64,000 bases of DNA from Ephydatia muelleri (lineage: Eukaryota; Porifera; Demospongiae; Spongillida; Spongillidae), in NCBI GenBank assembly GCA_013339895.1, contig JABACO010000021.1, positions 434,001-498,000 of the forward strand, read 5' to 3'. The position numbers and the translations under genes are program-made. The first letter of the stretch is position 1; every line of letters starts with the position of its first letter. Below, piece after piece: positions 1 to 12,189 of the stretch. The notes beneath the pieces were generated by a model. The model was not told the origin of the DNA, did no database searches, and saw only the letters and a program-made list of their open reading frames with translations.

Positions 1-264
1 GTGGTTAAAACACATTTCCTTTGTGCATTCACCTGTCCCATCACACATCCTCCCCCTCGCACACCTCCCCTCACACCCCTCCCCCTCACACCCCCTCCCC
101 CTCACACAACACCCCTCCCCTCACACCCCCTCCCCCTCACACACCCTCCCCCTCACACACCCTCCCCCTCACACACCCTCTCCCTCACACATACCCCCTC
201 ACACACCCCTCCCCCTCACACATACCCCCTCACACACCCTCTCCCATCCCTCCCACCCTCTTAC

Positions 265-3200
265 CTGCTCAGTACTGCTACTATCTCCCTCTTCCTTGGG
301 TTTACCAAACTTTCCCTTGATAGTTCCGTACAGTTTCTTCAACCACTTCCAGATTCTCCTTTGCCTTCTGGGGAAGCTGGGGTCTCTTTGGGTTCAGGCA
401 TATCCCCCATGAACCGAAGAATCATGACCCATATGTCCAAAGCAGCCTGCACGAGGGCGGGAAGCACACTGACCAGCTGGCAGTGGTACAAATGCTTGCT
501 GTGTTGTGGTAACCATGGTAATCACATTAGCGCATTATAGTAAATTATATATTACAAAGATCAATTAATGCCATGATGCTAAAATTAACCATCAATTAAC
601 CTGAACATCCTGTTCGCTCTTCAGAGCCAATAATGGCTGCCTGAGGGCTCTCTTGATGTAGTTGTGTGTGGCTGCACCTTGGAAGTAAGTGGCTGCAAAC
701 TTGGCAAACTTGTACTGTGACAAGTCCTCTGCCTCCACTTCAGATGTATGTACCTTCCCAATCACCTCCCCCTGGGGCTCTACCCCCTCACGACCTGGAA
801 AGTTAAAGAGAGTTGAAATAAGGGGGACGGAGAGGTGGGTTGGGGAGGAGAGGATGTGGAATGGGAGGAGGGAGGTGGGTTGGGGAGGAGGGGAGGTGGG
901 TTGGGGAGGAGGGGAGGTGGGATGGGGAGGAGAGGAGGTGGGATGGGGAGGAGGAGAGGCAGGATGGGATGAGAGGGGGATGAGGATGGAAAATAGGTAA
1001 GGAATACCTGGCAAGAACCCAAACATTTGATCAACTATCTTGGAGTCATCAACAGGTTTGTCAGCTTCTGCCAAACGGTTTTTGGCTGCCTCTTCCATTC
1101 GAATGACCTCTGACCGCTTTCTCTTTGCTTCATTTCTGATCCTTTCTGCCTCTTCAGCCTGCTCTTGTTCAATCTTAGCAAGTCGTTCCTGCAGCCAGAG
1201 AAAACGGCATAGTATATGAAGGTTCAGCTTCCATACTAATGAGCCTGGACATTCCCACCACCCTAAGTGGAGCCCACCTTATGCAGTCTCTCTGCTTCCT
1301 TCCGGGCCTCTTCACCTCTCATTTGCTTCTTCAACCTCTCTTCCTCTTCTTTGCGCAACTTTTCAGCTTCCAAGCGCTTTACTGTCTGTTAGTAAATTGA
1401 ATAGTGAGCCTCTTCATTCAAGATGGCTATTCACTTTAATACAGCTCACGAGTAGTGCACACAAATGTCATACATATCTGTGAGCAATAATTGCAGTGTC
1501 TGCTTAACACACCACTTGATGGCTTTGTACCATCTTACAAGTGTCTATGGACTCAGATACCACTATCCTCCGGTCCCCACACCTTCCACACACACAGTAC
1601 CTCTATTTTCAGCAGTTCACTCGTCGAATGGCAATGATCCTTCGAATAAGGGCCTGGATCTTGATGATGCTCTGAAGGCGCTTTCTGAAGCGTCTTCGTG
1701 CCAGGTAACCTCTGCAACGCCTCTGAAGTGCCCTGACTCGTGCCCTCATCCTCCTGTACGTCTTGCTCTGTTTCTTGGCCCTGAAGGTGGCTTGGAGGCG
1801 AGTAAAGCCCTTCTTCATCTGTTGGGAGGGGGGAAGAGGAGGATTGCTGTGTGTCACACTCCTGCGTACTATGATGAAGATCAAGCCCTCACTCCAATAC
1901 AGCAGCTCAAGCCCTCACTCCAATACAGCAGCTCAAGCCCTCACTCCAATACAGCAGCTCAAGCCCTCACTCCAATACAACAGCTCAAGCCCTCACTCCA
2001 ATACAGCAGCTCAAGCCCTCACCTCCAATACAGCAGCTCAAGCCCTCACTCCAATACAACAGCTCAAGCCCTCACTCCAATACAGCAGCTCAAGCCCTCA
2101 CTCCAATACAGCAGCTCTAGCCCTCACTCCAATACAACAGCTCAAGCCCTCACTCCAATACAGCAGCTCAAGCCCTCACTCCAATACAGCAGCTCAAGCC
2201 CTCACTCCAATACAGCAGCTCAGCCCTCACTCCAATACAGCAGCTCAAGCCCTCACTCCATGTATACACACATACAGCAGCTCAAGCCCTCACTGCATGT
2301 ATACACACATACAGCAGCCAATTGGATGCATGAGTCAAGACACAGTGCATGTGAATCAAACGGAAACAGTCATACCAGCATCCCTTGTGCATGTGTGTGT
2401 TTGGTGTGTGTGCACGTGTGTGAGGTGTGTGCATGTGTGTGAGGTGTGTGCATGTGTGTGAGGTGTGTGCATGTGTGTGTTTGGTGTGTGTGCATGTGTG
2501 TGAGGTGTGTGCATGTGTGTGAGGTGTGTGCATGTGTGTGAGGTGTGTGCATGTGTGTGTGTGTGTCTAGTGTGCATCTGTCCTTACAATTTTGTATCTC
2601 CTGGCTGCGTAGTGGCGTCTGTAGTTCTTCTGGAGCACAAGTGCTGCCCTCCTCATGCGAAGGAACCTGCGACGCTGGAAGAACCCACGCACCCACCTCT
2701 GGATAAGGACAACCCTAGTTGTCAGTGCTACATCGCGCAGCTCCTCCAGAAGCAAATCGTCCGCATCCTGTAGGGATAAAGTCCTAGGTCTATATGTTGC
2801 TAGGGACCCCATGTCTACATGTTGCTAGGGAGCATGCACATTTGTCATGCGGTCATATGAACACATGTCACTGTGCTGTGATTGTCATGTGACTGTGTCA
2901 TGTGATTGTCATGTGACTGTGTCATGTGATTGTCATGTGACTGTGTCATGTGATTGTCATGTGACTGTGTCATGTGATTGTCATGCGACCGATGGGTACT
3001 GCTGTGTGATGATTTAATGGTCGCACCTTGATGAAGACCTTGGTGTTTCCGATCTGCCAGTCGTGTCCCCCCAGCACCTTAGTGCACAGGGTTTTGGCAG
3101 CTAGCTTCATGTCTGGCACTTGTGCCACGATCATCCCTGGCTGTAGGACATAATACCTCTCCACAAACTCCTTGAAAGTGTGACGGATCGGGTACCCAGC

Positions 3201-3501
3201 ACGACGAATCCTGGTATGTTGATGATATTAACAGCTCATCAGAGCACTTTACTACTAGTCTAGTAACTGACTGGTCCACTAGACAACAAAGCATGACTCA
3301 CCTGATAGTTTCCCTCATTCCAGAATACCTCAGCTGACGTGTGCAAAGTTCTCGGTCAAAAGTTAAGGCTTCTTTGTGCTCGTTGGGTTTAATGCATCGC
3401 ACAAAGAATGGCTGACACTGACTGAGGGTAAGCATTAGCTCATCCAGTGACTTCTTGAACTGTAGGGCCAGTGTTGGCGACTTCTTACGGGTTTCTGCCG
3501 T
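265..3501 (-). CDS. MYO7A: Myosin VII, partial second copy (exons 13-20: end of motor, IQ neck, helix, start of MyTH4)
   Basis: Exons on the minus strand, in gene order: 3302-3501, 3027-3210, 2588-2767, 1621-1818, 1278-1385, 1008-1188, 601-794, 265-446. All have AG acceptors and GT donors. They encode the converter region (RRAGYPIR), five IQ-like motifs (for example [10 protein letters not shown] and [13 protein letters not shown]), a charged helix rich in E/K/R, and the start of the first MyTH4 domain ([13 protein letters not shown], then [11 protein letters not shown]). The IQ exon at 1621-1818 is 66 codons with no break, and the MyTH4 motif [11 protein letters not shown] is in frame. The matching plus-strand exons at 19382-19586 and near 20767 are frame-broken, so this arm gives the better reading there. 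Later in exon 20 this copy too changes frame once. It is either the other allele or a partial duplicate; motor exons 1-12 are absent to its right because the gap intervenes. Confidence 0.85.
1871..2320. repeat. Intronic minisatellite, 26-bp unit (left MYO7 arm)
   Basis: A roughly 26-bp unit with core CAGCTCAAGCCCTCACTCCA is repeated about 16 times, followed by a CA/TG-rich tract to about 2570. It is the same array as 18790-19320 in the other arm, but about 90 bp shorter, so copy number differs between arms. Confidence 0.9.
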
Positions 3502-3657
3502 CTGAAAGAGAAATTGGATTTACTTGTGAGGCATTGTGTGCACAGCAACCACAACTTAGAATGTTACTGAATTTGGCCATCTACGTTCCTTTTTACATGC
3601 TCTCATTTCTGTATTCTGAACTACCTGACTAGTCGGTGGGTGTGGCTATTAGCCAGT

Positions 3658-4657
3658 NNNNNNNNNNNNNNNNNNNNNNNNNNNNNNNNNNNNNNNNNNN
3701 NNNNNNNNNNNNNNNNNNNNNNNNNNNNNNNNNNNNNNNNNNNNNNNNNNNNNNNNNNNNNNNNNNNNNNNNNNNNNNNNNNNNNNNNNNNNNNNNNNNN
3801 NNNNNNNNNNNNNNNNNNNNNNNNNNNNNNNNNNNNNNNNNNNNNNNNNNNNNNNNNNNNNNNNNNNNNNNNNNNNNNNNNNNNNNNNNNNNNNNNNNNN
3901 NNNNNNNNNNNNNNNNNNNNNNNNNNNNNNNNNNNNNNNNNNNNNNNNNNNNNNNNNNNNNNNNNNNNNNNNNNNNNNNNNNNNNNNNNNNNNNNNNNNN
4001 NNNNNNNNNNNNNNNNNNNNNNNNNNNNNNNNNNNNNNNNNNNNNNNNNNNNNNNNNNNNNNNNNNNNNNNNNNNNNNNNNNNNNNNNNNNNNNNNNNNN
4101 NNNNNNNNNNNNNNNNNNNNNNNNNNNNNNNNNNNNNNNNNNNNNNNNNNNNNNNNNNNNNNNNNNNNNNNNNNNNNNNNNNNNNNNNNNNNNNNNNNNN
4201 NNNNNNNNNNNNNNNNNNNNNNNNNNNNNNNNNNNNNNNNNNNNNNNNNNNNNNNNNNNNNNNNNNNNNNNNNNNNNNNNNNNNNNNNNNNNNNNNNNNN
4301 NNNNNNNNNNNNNNNNNNNNNNNNNNNNNNNNNNNNNNNNNNNNNNNNNNNNNNNNNNNNNNNNNNNNNNNNNNNNNNNNNNNNNNNNNNNNNNNNNNNN
4401 NNNNNNNNNNNNNNNNNNNNNNNNNNNNNNNNNNNNNNNNNNNNNNNNNNNNNNNNNNNNNNNNNNNNNNNNNNNNNNNNNNNNNNNNNNNNNNNNNNNN
4501 NNNNNNNNNNNNNNNNNNNNNNNNNNNNNNNNNNNNNNNNNNNNNNNNNNNNNNNNNNNNNNNNNNNNNNNNNNNNNNNNNNNNNNNNNNNNNNNNNNNN
4601 NNNNNNNNNNNNNNNNNNNNNNNNNNNNNNNNNNNNNNNNNNNNNNNNNNNNNNNNN
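3658..4657. other. Assembly gap, 1000 N
   Basis: Exactly 1000 N. It separates the inverted MYO7 arm from filamin, so the order and orientation of the two sides rest on scaffolding alone. The round length suggests a placeholder rather than a measured size. Confidence 0.99.
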
Positions 4658-6799
4658 TGTTTGGATCAGAACCTTGTCGAAGAATACGTTGAATGTATAG
4701 TACCCCTCCCCTTTGGGCTGATAGGAGCACTGGAAGGCGCCATCTTGCTTGCATGTGACAGTCATGTCTTCGATGGTGACCTGGCTGTTGCTGACTGTGG
4801 CTGTAACAACTCCCTCACCAGCCAGTACGGTGCTACACTCAAAACTGACTGGACGCGTGGAGTAGAAGCTTGCCTTGGAGATATCTGCTGAGTCAACCAC
4901 GCATTTAGATGGGTCATTGACCGTGAACTCAAAGGGAGCACCCTTAATTGGAGCACCCGAATAGGTAAGCTCCAAATAGAGCACTCCAATATCGTGAGGT
5001 ACAAAGGAGACCAGATACGCCCCAGGACTGTGTGTTGACAGGTCACACTTGTGCTGCACAGGTAGGTCCTTGTTGAAGTATGTTGCGGTGAGGTCCCCAG
5101 ACCCTGCATCACTGGCGTCTACAATGAAGTTGTAAAGCTTGCCCACCTGGATTCTCCCAGTGGGGAGTCCCGAAACCTTGCACTTGGAGGCGTTTGGTGG
5201 CTGCACCCCAGTAACACTGAACGGGCTCCCAGTGATCAAGGCCCCAGACCACCATACATTGATGAGATAGGTGCCGGTTTCCTTGAGAGTGTAGCTGCAC
5301 ACATAGTGACCAGGGTGGTCCTCTCGTACACTGACGGGCACGGGGACCCCACTGGTCCCCAGGCCTTCTGACGTGAGGACCCCTTCTCCTACATTCTCTG
5401 TTGCAACGCTGAACTGCTGCGGGTATCCAACCATGACCGTGGTCCCCAGACCCAAACCTTGGACAGAACAGCCCCTTGGATCGGTGACGTTACATTTGTA
5501 GGGGCTGCCTGGAATGTCAGTACTGTCCCAGAGGACAGCAACACCATGTGGTCCAACTTCAATGGGAGTGAAAGTGACGACAAAGTTATTCTGTTTGGGA
5601 GACCTGGATGTCTGTGTGCACAGGGCCGGAGGGACCCCTCACTTTAACCCCTAGATCTCCACTGCCTCCAGACTCGCAGTTGATGGCGAAATGTGCAGGC
5701 TGATTTACCCTGGCCTCTCTCAAACCTGCTCCAGTGGCAAGGCAACCATTGGCGTTGGAAGGGTGCAGGTACTTCACTGTAAAGGGTGACCCGTGGACAT
5801 GGTCACCTCCCACCGTTACCTCGACAACGTAGTGACCGGAGAGGGTGGGTGTGTAGACGTATGCATTGGTACCTTCAACCTTCTTTACGGGGACCTTAGA
5901 ACCATCTGGGGAGGCCACTGTTACTGCCACTGGAATGTTCTGCAGAATGCGACCTTTCAGAACAACACTCTTCTCGTCCCCAGTGAACGCTCCCTCAATC
6001 CCTGGCCCGGAGACAGTGATGCCACTAGCCGGGGATCGAGAGGGTGTGGCATACATGAAATGGGTGAGGTAGGTGACTCGCAACAGCTGGTCCATATCAG
6101 GTGAGGCAAACTCCTCGGCACTGACCCTTTTTTCTATTTTGAGAAGCCTTTCAGCTGCACTGATTGCATTTTGGCAGTTCTCAATCCTGTTTTCAGGCTT
6201 CATTGACTCGTACTCTGGATAGTCACCAGCAGACACTGCATCTGTAAGGGCTCCCAGGGCACACCCATCAGACCAGTCTGTGGTGAAGTTGGACACTGGC
6301 TTGGGGATCCTCTGGTTGATCCAATCTTTCAGTCTGTTAAGACCAGTGGAATCAGGCTGACAGAAGTATGAGATGTAGGTCATTACTGAGAGCTCATCTG
6401 GCTTGGGGACAGCCAAGTCTTCTGGCAGGAGGACCCTAGGGATGTTCAAATGCTTCTCGGCTAAAGACATGGCATTCTCGATGTTGTGAAGTGCGTTGTG
6501 AGGGTCTAGGGATGAATAGTTTGGGATCAGACCTGGCTGGCAATGGTCCACAAGGGCCGAGAGACGTGTGCCATCATTCCAGTCAGTAGTGAAATTGGAG
6601 GCAGCCATATTTGAAAGCACCGCATTGGTCCATCCCATCAGCATTTGCTTCGCACTGATCTTTGGTACTGCCTTTGTCTCTTCTCCATGTTTTTCTTCCA
6701 AAGTAGTGGCTGAGCTTGAAGAAATCTGGTAGCGCAAGATCAGCGACCAGACCAGTCCCAAGATCAACTTAAGATTATGCTCTATGATGTCTTGTGGCC
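4658..6799 (-). CDS. Filamin with multiple CH domains (jitterbug / FLN-2 type), partial
   Basis: One long exon on the minus strand. It starts after a splice acceptor (GTTGCAG) at 6800 and runs into the gap. It opens with the end of a CH domain (HNLKLILGLVWSLILRY), then a second CH domain (about residues 45-150, WTNAVLSNMAASNFTTDWND) and a third (about 155-260, LKDWINQRIPKPVSNFTTDW). About five filamin-type Ig repeats follow, showing typical GSPF and GAPFEF motifs. Filamins cross-link actin and scaffold signalling at the cortex. Vertebrate filamins have two CH domains; a third is known in Drosophila jitterbug and C. elegans FLN-2, so this belongs with that class. One single-base loss near 5590 shifts frame inside an Ig repeat, where both flanks match the family, so a consensus error is likely. 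The first CH exons were not found between 6824 and 12600, and the remaining repeats lie in or beyond the gap. Confidence 0.9.
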
Positions 6800-6823
6800 C
6801 TGCAACGAGCAAGGTAGCCACAT

Positions 6824-7590
6824 ATGCATGACCATCACCACATACCCATGACTAACCCCGACCCCATATCACATATACACCATGACCATCACCACATACC
6901 CCACCATGACCTTCACACCACATACTCCCTGACCCCATATCACATATACACCATGATCTTCACACCACATACTTCCCTGACCCCATATCACATATACACC
7001 ATGACCATCACCACATACCCATGACCCCATATCACATATACACCATGACCATCACCACATACCCATGACCAACCCTGACCCCATATCACATATACACCAT
7101 GACCATCACCACATACCCCACCATGACCTTCACACATACTCCCTGACCCCATATCACATATACACCAGACCATCACCACATACCATGACCAACCCTGACC
7201 CATATCACATATACACCATGACCATCACCACATACCCATGACCCCATATCACATATACACCATGACCATCACCACATACCCATGACCAACCCTGACCCCA
7301 TATCACAATACACCATGACCATCACCACATACCCATGACCCCATATCACATATACACCATGACCATCACCACATACCCATGACCAACCCTGACCCCATAT
7401 CACATATACACCATGACCATCACCACATACCCCACCATGACCTTCACCCACATACTCCCTGACCCCATATCACATATACACCATGACCATCACCACATAC
7501 CCATGACCAACCCTGACCCCATATCACAATACACCATGACCATCACCACATACCCATGACCAACCCTGACCCCATATCACATATGCGTAT
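6824..7590. repeat. Compound tandem array upstream of the filamin exon
   Basis: Alternating units built from CATATACACCATGACCATCA and CCCATGACCAACCCTGACCC fill the start of the filamin intron next to its acceptor. About 14 units occur, with several length variants. No coding signal. Confidence 0.9.
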
Positions 7591-9130
7591 TCCCATCATC
7601 ACCCCTCCCCCCTCTCCCTCCCAACACCTCCCCCCTCTCCCTCCCCAACAGGGCAGTCTTTACACAACACAGGCGGAAGAGGAAGCACACTCATAACAGA
7701 GAAGCCAAATTAAGACATACCACCACAGCCTCTGATATTCCAGCTAAGAGCTGTGGCCAGCATACATGTGATCTAACACTTCTGGAATCCATTACATAGA
7801 TTTGCCTAATCAGCCAGATTGGAACTATCTCCAACACACCCTTCAAGCGAGACCTGGCATGTACTATGCATCAAGTTACCAAGTTACGGTTTTGGGGTTA
7901 GACCGCATTGTGCTTGCAACACGTACAGTCTTATCAAAACAACTTCTTGTAGATCAAAGCGGCTTACCTATGTTAACAAGAGGTATCTTTTCTGTCTCTG
8001 ACATGAAGCGAAAAGCTATAGAGAGATTTTCCGATTTGTGGATAGAAATCTTCGGCTTGGCGTGGTATCTGTGAAGTGTGATGGCATAATCTCAAGCGTG
8101 CATTGACCGCAAACTAGCGCAACAGTTTTTAAAGAACGTGTACACACTCTTATGCGCAACACCTCGCTTACTTCGGAACCTTCTTGTCCGGAACCAGACA
8201 TTGCAGCAGGACGAGAAGCGTGGTACCATCTTCAAAGTCCTCCTCGAGGCTATCGATTTTTTTATCAGTTTTTTTCAATCTGTCGTTCGTCCAATTGGTA
8301 AACGTCTTTTTCTGGACGGCAACCCAAAAACGGTCGGCCGAATCCATCGCATAAAAGATCTATTAAAAGGATTGCATCCAAGGCTCAATATTTATGCCAC
8401 CTCGCAAGCAACAGAGGCATGCGTTAACTAGCGCTAAGTAAATGCCGGAATTCAAGGGAAAACCGCAAGGTGCATAACTCGAGTGTCATTAAAAAATAAC
8501 ACCCACGTAAGTAAATATAAGTCACACAATAATAATAATAACAAATGGCTGAGCGTCGCTACAAAGACCAACAAACGTTGCTCAGAGGCCCTAACAGAAG
8601 GTACACACAGAAGGCACACACAGTAGTGTGTCAACAACGTCTTCTCTTCAGCCACACCCAAAAGGTCCCCAAGAAACAGCCTCAGCTTCTAGTGGACTGA
8701 CTGACAACCTTCTGACAACTGGACTGCTGCTGGCACTGCTCCTTGGACTGCTGATTTGCACTTCTCCTAAACAAAGAAAACAATGCACACAAATGTCACC
8801 ATCATCCAGCAGCAGTGGTAGTGACTGGATGCTGGTCATTACTTATGATTCACTCTGTCAAAGCAATACAATACCACACCCCCTAATTGACCTGTTTGAA
8901 GACAAACCACAAGGAAAGCAAAATACCATCACCAAGCCATAGAACACAGTCCTGAGGTAGCTGCTCCCAGTTCCTTGGAGAAAAACAAATACTCGATAGG
9001 AATGTAATCATGCTGGGTCATGAATACCAACATGATCTCCCATAGAATGGAGATAGGTCAAATAAGTGCTTAGCAACAACAAAGTGGTCATTACTGCCTT
9101 AGCAAAGCCAAGCTATCAGCACCACATATA
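7591..9130. other. No recognised gene
   Basis: Presumed filamin intron or intergenic sequence. Two plus-strand open frames occur: 8138-8431 (97 codons) and 8628-8942 (104 codons, with hydrophobic stretch GLLLALLLGLLIC). Neither resembles a family I know, and no supporting splice sites or codon bias were seen. I looked for the missing filamin CH1 exons on the minus strand and did not find them. Confidence 0.5.
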
Positions 9131-9135
9131 TCACT

Positions 9136-9990
9136 GGAGGTAGGGGGGTTAAAAGAGAGGTAGGGGTAGGGGAGTAAAAAAAGAGAGGTAGGGGGTAGGG
9201 GAGTAAAAAAGAGAGGTACGGGGTTAGGGAGTGAGGTAAAAAAGAGGGGTAGGGGGAGTAAAAAAAGAGAGGTAGGGGGTAGGGGAGTAAAAAAAGAGGT
9301 AGGGGTAGGGGAGTAAAAAGAGGGGGTGGTAGGGAGTAAAAAAAGAGAGGTAGGGGGAAGTAAAAAAGAGGTAGAGGAGTAAAAAAAGAGAGGTAGGGGT
9401 AGGGGAGTAAAAAAAAAAAGAGAGGTAGGGGGTAGGGAGTAAAAAAAGAGAGGTAGGGGGGTAGGGAGTAAAAAAAGAGAGGTAGGGGGTAGGGAGTAAA
9501 AAAAAGAGGTAGGTAGGGGAGTAAAAAAGAGGGGGTAGGGGAGTAAAAAAAGAGAGATAGGGGGAGTAAAAAAGAGAGGTAGGGGAAGTAAAAAAAGAGG
9601 TAGGGGAGTAAAAAAAGAGGTAGGGGAGTAAAAAAGAGAGGTAGGGTAGGGGAGTAAAAAAAGAGATGTAGGGGGTAGGGAGTAAAAAGAGATGGTAGGG
9701 GGTAGGGAGAGGTAAAAAAAAAGAGAGGGTAGGGGTAGGGAGAAAAAAAAAGAGGGAAGGATAGGTAGGGGAGAAAAAAAACGATGGGGGGTAGGGGAGT
9801 AAAAAAAGAGAGATAGGGGAGGTATAAAAAAGAGGTAAGGGGAGTAAAAAAAAGAGAGGTAGGGGAGTAAAAAAGAGAGGTGGAGGTGAGTTTAAAAAAA
9901 GAAGGTAGGGGAGTTAAAAAGAGAGGTAGGGGTAGGGGAGTAAAAGAGAGAGAGGGGTAGGTGAGCTAAAAAAGAGAGGTGGGGTATATT
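9136..9990. repeat. Homopurine tandem array (GAGAGGTAGGGG / AGTAAAAAA)
   Basis: About 850 bp with almost only purines apart from regular T, in irregular units of about 20-30 bp built from GAGAGGTAGGGGTAGGGGAG and runs of A. Many units differ by one or two A or G, as expected of slippage or of sequencing noise in homopolymers. Confidence 0.9.
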
Positions 9991-10407
9991 AAAGTGTCAA
10001 CTTGCCATTCCAAGCGCACTACTTAATGTACCCTGTGTTGTTAATATGCATGTCACTGGCCCCCTCACAGTTGCCTTCTAAAAGTCCCCAATGGGTACGT
10101 CCTTTGATCCGTATCCACACCCAAACACACTTCTTAAACCCTACACCTGCCAGCCAACACACAACCTTCCATACAGCATGGAATGGTCTTCATGTCAGTT
10201 TGCATTACAGTTCAAATTACATTAATCATGTAACAACAAGTGTTCATGGTGTGTCCTAGGCATACAACAAGTGTTCATGAGTTTAGTGTGTCCTATGCAT
10301 ACAATGAACCAACAGCTGTGACTTAACTTAATCTGTAGTAACAACCCAGATGGCAATAATTCCAAGTACATACCACTTCAAGAATAGATTAGAAGCAGCA
10401 AAGAACA

Positions 10408-10800
10408 GTGTGTGTTGTATTCTCCCTCCCCTCCTACCCACTCCCTCTGTTGCTTGTATTCTCCCTCCCCTCCTACCCACTCCTCTGTGGCTTGTATTCT
10501 CCCTCCCCTCCTACCCCACTCCTCTGTGTCTTGTATTCTCCCTCCCCTCCTACCCACTCCTCTGTGGCTTGTATTCTCCCTCCCCTCCTACCCACTTCCT
10601 CTGTGCTCTGTATTCTCCTCCCTCCTACCCACTCCTCTGTGTCTTGTATTCTCCCTCCCCTCCTACCCACTCCTCTGTGTCTTGTATTCTCCCTCCCCTC
10701 CTACCCACTCCTCTGTGGCTTGTATTCTCCCTCCCCTCCTACCCACTCCTCTGTGGCTTGTATTCTCCCTCCCACTCCTCTTCCACACATCCCTCAGAGC
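10408..10800. repeat. Tandem array, about 38-bp pyrimidine-rich unit
   Basis: About ten copies of a unit with core TTGTATTCTCCCTCCCCTCC followed by TACCCACTCCTCTGTG. The plus strand is strongly pyrimidine rich. Overlapping open frames here are repeat artefacts. Confidence 0.9.
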
Positions 10801-10935
10801 CTAACTTACATGAGGGTACTCTGCAATTCAGCTGTGATGCTGTACAACAGATTTATGAGTGATCCTTGCTGATACAAATGGTAATATATTAAATGCATAA
10901 GAAGTTGACGTTGATGCTGTTTACGTGGATCACTC

Positions 10936-11065
10936 TTGTGTGTATGTGTGTGTGTATGTGTGTGTGTATGTGTGTGTGTGTATGTGTGTGTGTGTATGTG
11001 TGTGTGTGTATGTGTGTGTGTATGTGTATGTGTGTATGTGTGTGTGTATGTATGTGTGTGTATTG
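10936..11065. repeat. (TG)n / TGTGTGTATG microsatellite
   Basis: About 130 bp of alternating purine and pyrimidine TG with regular TATG interruptions. Confidence 0.95.
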
Positions 11066-11129
11066 TCGGAGGAGGGGTCATATTAATAGAATCCGATTAT
11101 TTTGTACTCTGGATGCGACTTCACATAGT

Positions 11130-11310
11130 TCTAGCACTCATTAATTACAAGAAGTAGTTCTAGCACTCATTAATTTAATTACAAGAAGTGAACATGCTAG
11201 GTAATGTTTGTGTGCCTACAAGTAAAAAGAAAAGGAAACATACTAGGTAATGTTTGTGTGCCTACAAGTAAAAAGAAAACAACTGAAACATGCTAGGTAA
11301 TGTTTGCAAT
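11130..11310. repeat. Short imperfect tandem repeat
   Basis: AGTTCTAGCACTCATTAATT occurs twice, followed by three copies of a roughly 50-bp unit containing CTAGGTAATGTTTGTGTGCC and CTACAAGTAAAAAGAAAA. Confidence 0.8.
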
Positions 11311-11920
11311 GTGTGCCACAGTACAAGCTAGAGAAAGCGGACTTCTTCTTCGCAATGCTGCTATGTGATGCCAACATCTCGAGTACAAAAATAATCAGAT
11401 CCAGAAAGTTATCTATTCATTAACCTTTCTTAGTGACCAATAGGTTCTTAACTATATAATAGTCTGAATGGAATTAAACATTTGTGCAGTAATTATCAAT
11501 TGCCATTTTACATGGATCCATTGTGCATTGCGGGTTTCAATGATAAAATGTCCCCCAAGTGACATCACCAAGGGAGTCTCTACAACTTGCCTACCTGCCT
11601 AGCTACTGCACATACCATTGTACATGCTAAACTGTAAACAACATGCAAATCCCTATAAATAGATCTGGTGTGTGTCCCTAAACATGCAAATATAAATAGA
11701 TCTGTGTATACTAAAAAATTACTGGTATGAGGAAATAGTTGTGTGCATAATAATGTGAAAAGAACCATCTGGATGTGCATGCAGACTTGCCTCAACCAAG
11801 TATCTTCTCTGCCTAATGATGTATCGGTCTTCCTTACAGAGAAGATCTTTTCAGAGGGTAAACACAGATTTGTGTGTGTTACACAAATTTGACTTGCTGC
11901 AAACGTATTCTGCAGCTCAC

Positions 11921-11966
11921 CTTGCCTTTCATCCAGCTCCACATCACCTTGCATATCTGCATCAAT
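11921..11966 (-). CDS. Orphan small exon candidate
   Basis: A 46-base segment on the minus strand sits between a good acceptor (CTCCATAG) and a strong donor (AAG|GTGAGC). It reads IDADMQGDVELDERQ and contains an ATG. A second possible exon follows at about 11799-11840 (EDRYIIRQRRYLVE, donor GAG|GCAAGT). I cannot assign them to a family. They lie downstream of the exonuclease stop and upstream of filamin on the same strand, so a 5' exon of filamin is possible but unproven. Confidence 0.3.
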
Positions 11967-12189
11967 CTATGGAGCAGTAAGCATGTGTGGAGCAGATTGT
12001 TGTGGGCTGGGCTCTGTCTAATCTGAAGTTAAACACCAACTAATAAAGGCACTCAAATGACAGTCTAGGTATGATGTCACCAGATGATTAGGATCAAATG
12101 AATATGATGGCCACTAGACATGGTATGTACTGGAACATGATGCTCTAGGAGTAGAATCAACATGCGATAAAAACCAGGACAGCTACACA

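Larger units (their letters stand above)
1..3657 (-). repeat. Inverted duplication arm: second copy of MYO7 exons 13-20
   Basis: The reverse complement of this block matches 17506-21357 almost base for base, introns included. The match runs from the first base of the window to the base before the N gap, so both true ends are unseen. The two arms differ by substitutions, short indels and minisatellite copy number: the arm here has about five units of a 20-bp GTGATTGTCAT-type repeat at 2877-2985 where the other arm has one to two. That pattern fits two alleles of one locus placed in one scaffold better than an old duplication, because intronic sequence would have diverged more. A real palindromic duplication is not excluded. 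Confidence 0.95.

Noticed and set aside
3629-5455. Open frames running through the N gap
   Set aside because: The gap has no sequence; frames across it are meaningless. Only the filamin part to 4658 is kept.
8628-8942. 104-codon frame with a hydrophobic segment, possible small membrane protein
   Set aside because: No family resemblance, no splice or promoter support, low-complexity Ser stretch; chance frame more likely.
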